From positions 62,001 through 126,000 of the forward strand of contig NZ_JAFBES010000007.1 in NCBI RefSeq assembly GCF_016908875.1: DNA of 64,000 nt, given 5' to 3'. Below are positions 59,527-64,000 of this stretch, one piece after another. Numbering within the stretch: the stretch's first letter is position 1; each line of letters opens with the position of its first letter. The DNA is from Bacillus ectoiniformans. GTDB taxonomy: Bacteria; Bacillota; Bacilli; Bacillales; Domibacillaceae. A program made the translations under genes and the position numbers. The notes under the pieces are model-generated. The model made no database searches, was not told where the DNA came from, and saw only the letters and a list, made by a program, of their open reading frames with translations.

Positions 59527-60117
59527 ATGGAGATGGCGCAGATAAGGCTGGAATCTCGAAATGCAAGAATTAAAATAGACACTCAAAAGCCAGTCCAATC
59601 AATAGAGCAGCCGCAAGCGGAGTTAGACCTGCAGCAGCCGCCTGCAGAAATGACAATTGAGCGAACGCCATATAAGTTGACGATTGACCAGACAAAAGCA
59701 AGGGAAGATGTCGACTTGAAATCTGTTTTTAAACGTACAGAGGAAGCAGCACAGTTAGGTTATCAAGATTTGCTAGATGGTATTTCAAGGAGTTCCCAAG
59801 ATGGCGACGAACTTATGATGATTGAAAATGGCGGAGATGCGATCTCAGCACAAGCCAAACGCAACAGTGAAGATCCAATGTATGAGTTTAACATTGGATG
59901 GATTCCATCACATCATAGTGTGAAAATCGAATTTACACCAGGAAAAGTAGATATCGATGTGAAAATGAATAAAGCAATTAACAATACGAAACCAAAGAAA
60001 GCAGTTCATGACTACCAGCCAGGGAAAGTCAATATTTCACTACAACAATATCATTCTTTAACGATCGATTTTGCAAATTTGAAATATAAAGGGATCAATT
60101 TTGAACAGGAAATATAA
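59527..60117 (+). CDS. yviE: YviE family protein (DUF6470)
   Basis: 196 aa. Repeated beta-strand-rich segments (IRLESRNARIKIDTQKPVQS, then ELDLQQPPAEMTIERTPYKL) match YviE, which always sits between flgL and fliW in Bacillus flagellar clusters. No signal peptide or membrane segment. The ATG at 59527 follows GGGGTG. Function is not known. Confidence 0.9.
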   Translation: MEMAQIRLESRNARIKIDTQKPVQSIEQPQAELDLQQPPAEMTIERTPYKLTIDQTKAREDVDLKSVFKRTEEAAQLGYQDLLDGISRSSQDGDELMMIENGGDAISAQAKRNSEDPMYEFNIGWIPSHHSVKIEFTPGKVDIDVKMNKAINNTKPKKAVHDYQPGKVNISLQQYHSLTIDFANLKYKGINFEQEI

Positions 60118-60157
60118 AAAGCTGGTTAAGTAAATATTAAGAAAAGGAATGTAGCCT

Positions 60158-60601
60158 ATGAACATTCAGACAAAGTATCATGGAGAAAGAATAATTGAAA
60201 AAGCTCATATTTGGCATTTTGCAACGGGTATTCCAGGATTTAAGGATGAAAATCAATTTATCATCTTACAGCTAGAGGAAAACAGCGTTTTTTATGTTTT
60301 GCAATCAATAAAAACAAGTAGTCTTGGCTTTATTATTGTCAATCCATTTATTTATTTTAAAAATTATGATTTTCAACTAGAAGAAAATATTCTTGAACAA
60401 CTTGAAATCGAGAAAGAAGAGGACGTTCAAGTATACACAATACTCACTGTTAAAGACCCATTTCAGCAAACAACCGTTAACCTTCAAGCACCTATCATCG
60501 TTAATACTAAGAATAACCAAGCAAAGCAAGTGATCTTAAACAATACTGATTACCAAACGAGACACTTATTATTTCCATCTGCAGAAGAAATAAAGGGGTG
60601 A
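60158..60601 (+). CDS. fliW: flagellar assembly factor FliW
   Basis: 147 aa. FliW binds free flagellin and, when flagellin is exported, binds and blocks CsrA. Seen: the [19 protein letters not shown] region and LNAPI-like [20 protein letters not shown] near the C-terminus, typical of the family. It is followed four bases later by csrA. Confidence 0.96.
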   Translation: MNIQTKYHGERIIEKAHIWHFATGIPGFKDENQFIILQLEENSVFYVLQSIKTSSLGFIIVNPFIYFKNYDFQLEENILEQLEIEKEEDVQVYTILTVKDPFQQTTVNLQAPIIVNTKNNQAKQVILNNTDYQTRHLLFPSAEEIKG

Positions 60602-60605
60602 GACA

Positions 60606-60833
60606 ATGCTAGTCTTAACAAGAAAAGCAGGCGAAGCGATTCGAATTGGTGATGATATCGAAATTAAGATAATCAGTACTAAAGGTGATCAGATTAAGAT
60701 CGGTATTGACGCACCAAAGCATGTGGAAATTCATCGGAAAGAAGTTTATTTAACGATCCAAGAAGAGAACCAATCTGCATCGGTGGGGGTTGAAGATGTA
60801 TTTGGTTTGTTGACAGGAAATAAAGATCAATAA
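60606..60833 (+). CDS. csrA: translational regulator CsrA
   Basis: 75 aa. [20 protein letters not shown] and [16 protein letters not shown] are full CsrA landmarks, with the RNA-binding Arg-rich edges. CsrA binds GGA sites in the hag leader and blocks the ribosome site; FliW relieves this. Its target hairpin is present at 61024-61045. A terminator follows. Confidence 0.97.
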   Translation: MLVLTRKAGEAIRIGDDIEIKIISTKGDQIKIGIDAPKHVEIHRKEVYLTIQEENQSASVGVEDVFGLLTGNKDQ

Positions 60834-60842
60834 GAACAACGA

Positions 60843-60876
60843 GGCATGGAGCTGAAAAAGCTTCATGCTTTTTTTA
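60843..60876 (+). terminator. terminator of the fliW-csrA unit
   Basis: GCATGGAGCT pairs with AGCTTCATGC (one mismatch), followed by TTTTTTT. Confidence 0.85.
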
Positions 60877-60941
60877 GTTCCATTTCAATTCACATTTTTG
60901 CCAAATACATAAAAGAAATAAAAAAAGTTTATAAAAACTAT

Positions 60942-60967
60942 TAAACAGTTTCCTCAACCTCCGATAA
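60942..60967 (+). promoter_or_regulatory. sigma-D promoter of hag
   Basis: TAAA (60942-60945), 14 bases, TCCGATAA (60960-60967) matches the sigma-D consensus closely, with a spacer one base short. Confidence 0.8.
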
Positions 60968-61023
60968 TAATAGTGTAGCAAGGAATAATAAGGCGGCCGA
61001 CTTAGAAGGCCTTGCAAAACTAT

Positions 61024-61060
61024 TCGTTCACAAGGATGTGAACGACACATTCAAGGAGGA
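61024..61060 (+). promoter_or_regulatory. CsrA-binding hairpin and ribosome site of hag
   Basis: An eight-base stem (TCGTTCAC with GTGAACGA) presents AAGGAT in the loop, giving the CsrA consensus ACAAGGATGT. A second GGA site is the ribosome-binding AAGGAGGA at 61053-61060. Two sites in this order are what CsrA uses to repress hag in B. subtilis. Confidence 0.88.
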
Positions 61061-61067
61061 AATTAAA

Positions 61068-62192
61068 ATGAGAATTAATCATAATATCGCAGCTCTTAAT
61101 ACGCACCGTCAATTGAACAGTGCATCAGGTGCTCAATCAAAATCTATGGAGAAATTATCTTCAGGTCAACGTATCAACCGTGCTGGAGATGACGCTGCAG
61201 GTCTAGCAATTTCTGAAAAAATGCGTGGACAAATTCGCGGTCTTGAAATGGGCGCGAAAAACGCTCAAGACGGTATCTCTCTAATTCAAACAGCTGAAGG
61301 CGCATTAAATGAAACGCACGACATCCTTCAACGTATGCGTGAACTAGCAGTTCAATCTTCAAATGATACAAACACTGACACTGACCGTAAAGAGCTTCAA
61401 AAAGAAGTAGATCAGTTAATTGAAGAAATTGATCGTATCGCTAACACAACTGAGTTTAACACTAAGAAGTTGTTGAATGGTGAGTTAAATGGTGTGAGAG
61501 AAGCAGACCAATCTGCTGAGTTTAATGAAGTATCTAGCAGTGCTGCATTTAGTGGTATTGCTGGCATTACAACTATTACTGAAGATAACACATACAATGT
61601 GAAAATTACTGATCTATCAGGTGGGACGTTTACGGTTGAATATACTGATGCTAGCGGTGTAACAGGAACCGTAGAGGTTGCATCAGGAGGAACGGCTACT
61701 ATTGGTTCTGCAGCAATCGACTTTGGTACATTAAGCACGGGCTCAATTGGTGAGGAAGCTACATTTACTACTCGTGTAGCGGTTTCTCAATTAGAAGATG
61801 ACTCTTTAACATTCCAAATTGGTGCTAACTCTTCTCAAACAATGAGAGTGGGTATTGAGGATATGAGTGCATCTGCACTTAACGTAGACGGAATTGATGT
61901 TAGCAGTTCGTCAGCTGCCGAAGCTTCAATTTCTGCAATTAACAAAGCTATTGAAGATGTATCTGCTGAGCGTTCTAAACTAGGTGCTTTCCAAAACCGT
62001 TTAGAGCACACAATCAACAACTTAGGTACAGCTTCTGAAAACTTAACAGCTGCAGAATCTCGTATCCGTGATGTTGATATGGCGAAAGAAATGATGAATC
62101 AAACTAAAAACTCTATTCTTTCTCAAGCTGCTCAAGCTATGCTTGCTCAAGCAAATCAACAACCACAAGGGGTACTTCAGTTACTTCGTTAA
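61068..62192 (+). CDS. hag: flagellin Hag
   Basis: 374 aa, larger than the 304-aa Hag of B. subtilis. The D0/D1 ends are canonical (MRINHNIAALNTHRQLN and SSGQRINRAGDDAAGLAISE at the N-terminus; RIRDVDMAKEMMNQTKNSIL with ANQQPQGVLQLLR at the C-terminus). The extra length is a Ser/Thr/Gly-rich middle domain (about 145-285) with no Cys. The ATG at 61068 follows AAGGAGG; an upstream in-frame ATG at 61038 lies in the CsrA hairpin. Surface Ser/Thr in the middle domain could be glycosylated by the product of the gene at 62580. Confidence 0.97.
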   Translation: MRINHNIAALNTHRQLNSASGAQSKSMEKLSSGQRINRAGDDAAGLAISEKMRGQIRGLEMGAKNAQDGISLIQTAEGALNETHDILQRMRELAVQSSNDTNTDTDRKELQKEVDQLIEEIDRIANTTEFNTKKLLNGELNGVREADQSAEFNEVSSSAAFSGIAGITTITEDNTYNVKITDLSGGTFTVEYTDASGVTGTVEVASGGTATIGSAAIDFGTLSTGSIGEEATFTTRVAVSQLEDDSLTFQIGANSSQTMRVGIEDMSASALNVDGIDVSSSSAAEASISAINKAIEDVSAERSKLGAFQNRLEHTINNLGTASENLTAAESRIRDVDMAKEMMNQTKNSILSQAAQAMLAQANQQPQGVLQLLR

Positions 62193-62203
62193 TTTCAATA
62201 TAA

Positions 62204-62241
62204 TAAAAAGGGCTGGCTAATTTTATTAGTCGGCCTTTTTT
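62204..62241 (+). terminator. terminator of hag
   Basis: GGCTGGCTAAT pairs with ATTAGTCGGCC (one wobble), followed by TTTTTTT. Confidence 0.88.
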
Positions 62242-62257
62242 TACAAGGGAGAAATAT

Positions 62258-62587
62258 ATGGATACACAGTTATTTGAGTTGAAAAATTCGTTAAAACAAT
62301 TAGTGCAAAACTTAATTGTTAGGATTCATAATGTTACCATTGATTTAGAAAACAATAATAATGAAAAACTGCTTTATTGGTTGGAGGATTTGTCCATGTT
62401 AACAGAAGCGATAATGGTTTTGTCGAAAAATAATATAATCGAGCTTGAACTGGATGTATTTAATGAAAAGGCTGAATTACTTCTTGATAAAGTAGAAGAA
62501 AAGGATTACTTATTTGTTAAAGACCTTCTTCAATATGAAATAAATCCCTTGCTTCAATATTTGGATGGATGTTTGACTAATGACTAA
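62258..62587 (+). CDS. small helical protein between hag and a glycosyltransferase, unknown
   Basis: 109 aa, acidic and predicted all-helical, with no signal peptide or membrane segment (MDTQLFELKNSLKQLVQNLI at the start; the end is DLLQYEINPLLQYLDGC). The ATG follows AAGGGAG. It overlaps the next gene, a glycosyltransferase, by eight bases in another frame. I do not recognise the family. It is not FlaG, FliD, FliS or FliT by visible motifs. A helper or chaperone role in flagellin modification or export is a guess from position and size. Confidence 0.75.
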   Translation: MDTQLFELKNSLKQLVQNLIVRIHNVTIDLENNNNEKLLYWLEDLSMLTEAIMVLSKNNIIELELDVFNEKAELLLDKVEEKDYLFVKDLLQYEINPLLQYLDGCLTND

Positions 62588-64000
62588 AAAACTTAGTATT
62601 TGCATGATTGTCAAAGATGAGGAAAAAAATCTGAAAAGATGTTTAGATAGCTTACAAATATTATTAGAAAAAAGTTTTATTGAACTTATTATTGTTGATA
62701 CAGGCTCAAGAGATAATACAGTAGAAATTGCGAAAAAATATACTAACAGTGTATTTTTCCATGAATGGAATGGTAATTTTTCTGATATGAGAAATATCTC
62801 TATCTCTTATGCCAAAGGTGAATGGATTTTTATTATTGATGCCGATGAGGAATTAGAAACTCCAAATTTATTATTTGAATTGATCTTTAGTAAAAAGATT
62901 AATGATTTTAAAACCGTAAGAATTCAAGAAAAAAACCTGCTCTCTATAAAAAGAAATAAATATGTATATCATACACAAGAAAGATTATTTAAAAATGACG
63001 GTGAATTTCATTATGAAGGAACCATTCATAATCAACCTAGATATCAGCATCCAGTATTAACTGTAAAAGATATCTGGTTGATGCATTATGGTTATATAAA
63101 TGAAGATAAACAGTTAATGGAAAAGAAATTTGAGCGTACGGCAACTATGCTCAAAAAAGAGTTAGAAAAGAATCCTGAGCAAGTTTACTATAGGTTTCAA
63201 TTAGCCAGATCTTATATGATGCATGGTGAAGGGGATATTGCTTTAGAGGAAATTAGTAAGGCATATGATTCCATGAAAAAACAAGACAAACGCTTGATAC
63301 CACATCGTTATTATGTGTTTGGGGAATATGCGCGTATGGCTCTAAACAAAAGTAATTACAAAAAAACCATTGAAGTATGTCTAGAGGGTCTGACACATAC
63401 CAAACAATATATTGATTTATATTATTATATGGCACATTCCTATTTTTCATTATTAGAATATGAAAAGGGAATTGAGACCGTAAGAAAATATATAGAATAT
63501 TATATTAAATATAATGATGGCACGTTAGATCTATCTAACTTCACAGCTGTTGAAATGTATACAGTCGACAAAGCTGCATATGAACGGACTTTAGAGAGAG
63601 TGATTTCTTTAATTTATCAAGAAACAGAATTAAGTAATCATCTAAAATATTTTGGAGATTTATTACATGATCTTGAGAATGAAAGGTTAAAAGCAAAATT
63701 ATTAACTAAATTCTTTTTAATAGAAAATAATTATGATGATTTGATTGAATTATATTTATCAATTGATGAGAAAAATCGGTATGGATTTATACATTATTTA
63801 GAAAATTTACTAAAGAAGTTTACTGGTGATCGGGAGCAAGTTCTAAAAAAATTGTCTGCTCTTAATGATGATTATGGCTTAGTTAATCATATTCGTATAA
63901 CTAATAGTAACTATAGTAAATTACTAACAGAACTATTAAAACAGGATCTGATGAAATTTCCAGATAAAATAATTGTCGAAATTGCATTATTGTGTATACA
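62580..64000 (+). CDS. GT2 glycosyltransferase with helical repeat tail (partial, runs off the window)
   Basis: The frame is open from ATG 62580 to the window end (473 codons seen, no stop). The N-terminal GT2 domain has KLSICMIVKDEEKNLKRCLD, the donor-binding IIVDTGSRDNTVEIAKK and the metal motif FIIDADEELETP. The rest, from about residue 200, is helical with TPR-like pairs (PEQVYYRFQLARSYMMHGEG, LYYYMAHSYFSLLEYEKGIE). This is the layout of large glycosyltransferases that modify proteins. It is strongly AT-rich. Directly after hag, it is a good candidate for flagellin O-glycosylation (inference). Confidence 0.88.
   Translation, partial: MTKKLSICMIVKDEEKNLKRCLDSLQILLEKSFIELIIVDTGSRDNTVEIAKKYTNSVFFHEWNGNFSDMRNISISYAKGEWIFIIDADEELETPNLLFELIFSKKINDFKTVRIQEKNLLSIKRNKYVYHTQERLFKNDGEFHYEGTIHNQPRYQHPVLTVKDIWLMHYGYINEDKQLMEKKFERTATMLKKELEKNPEQVYYRFQLARSYMMHGEGDIALEEISKAYDSMKKQDKRLIPHRYYVFGEYARMALNKSNYKKTIEVCLEGLTHTKQYIDLYYYMAHSYFSLLEYEKGIETVRKYIEYYIKYNDGTLDLSNFTAVEMYTVDKAAYERTLERVISLIYQETELSNHLKYFGDLLHDLENERLKAKLLTKFFLIENNYDDLIELYLSIDEKNRYGFIHYLENLLKKFTGDREQVLKKLSALNDDYGLVNHIRITNSNYSKLLTELLKQDLMKFPDKIIVEIALLCI

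Noticed and set aside
62258-62587. FlaG or FliS/FliT for the 109-aa protein after hag
   Set aside because: The conserved motifs of these families are not visible; position alone is not enough.
1-64000. tRNA, rRNA, insertion sequences, prophage
   Set aside because: No transposase, integrase, phage gene or terminal inverted repeats were seen, and no cloverleaf or rRNA-like stretch was recognised.

Overview
The window looks like chromosome from a spore-forming, flagellated member of the Bacillaceae (Bacillus or a close genus such as Domibacillus; the genus is inference). The strongest evidence is the right half, which keeps the Bacillus subtilis order tagO, tagV (yvhJ), yvyE, degS, degU, degV, comFA, comFC, yvyF, flgM, flgN, flgK, flgL, yviE, fliW, csrA, hag. 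Starts are often TTG or GTG behind strong AGGAGG-type ribosome binding sites, and most transcription units end in strong hairpin terminators.

Layout. 0.2-4.1 kb: a lipoprotein, a membrane-anchored HtrA-like protease with a calcium-loop tail, and a sodium:alanine-type symporter. 4.5-6.9 kb: serC-serA, with a promoter and an upstream cre (CcpA) site. 7.3-41 kb: a large cell-surface region. It holds four SLH-domain proteins (7.3, 13.9, 21.6 and 31.9 kb), a YknWX-like membrane pair, a LysM/3D wall protein, a subtilase, a glucosaminidase, an M14 carboxypeptidase and an amidase. It also holds two mirrored MBOAT plus SGNH acyltransferase modules (16.1-18.6 and 24.8-27.3 kb) and a four-gene lipid-linked-sugar glycosylation operon (27.5-30.2 kb). 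A polysaccharide cluster follows, made of csaB, three glycosyltransferase genes, a MurJ/Wzx-type flippase, tagO and an LCP ligase. CsaB pyruvylates the secondary cell wall polysaccharide that SLH domains bind, and MBOAT/SGNH pairs acylate such polymers. The region therefore reads as one system that makes, modifies and uses a wall polymer to hold surface proteins. It resembles the S-layer locus of Bacillus anthracis.

41-55 kb: YvyE, the DegS-DegU two-component system, a Gly/Tyr-rich small protein, a trehalose system (treR apart from treP-treA, with two TreR-type operators), a lipoprotein, luxS, a DMT exporter, a small YfhD-like protein missed by length filters, DegV and the competence genes comFA-comFC. 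55-64 kb: the late flagellar block, with sigma-D promoters before flgM and hag, the FliW-CsrA-Hag regulatory trio with a CsrA hairpin in the hag leader, and, directly after hag, a small protein and a glycosyltransferase cut by the window end that may glycosylate flagellin.

The least expected structure is in the gaps between genes. Six intergenic arrays of degenerate short repeats share a spacing of 20-21 bp, close to two helical turns, but use two different core motifs (CGCCG(A/T)TAGAA and relatives, or GARTGAAAANAAA). Four lie between convergent genes and all lie at 3' ends. I do not recognise them as a named repeat family.
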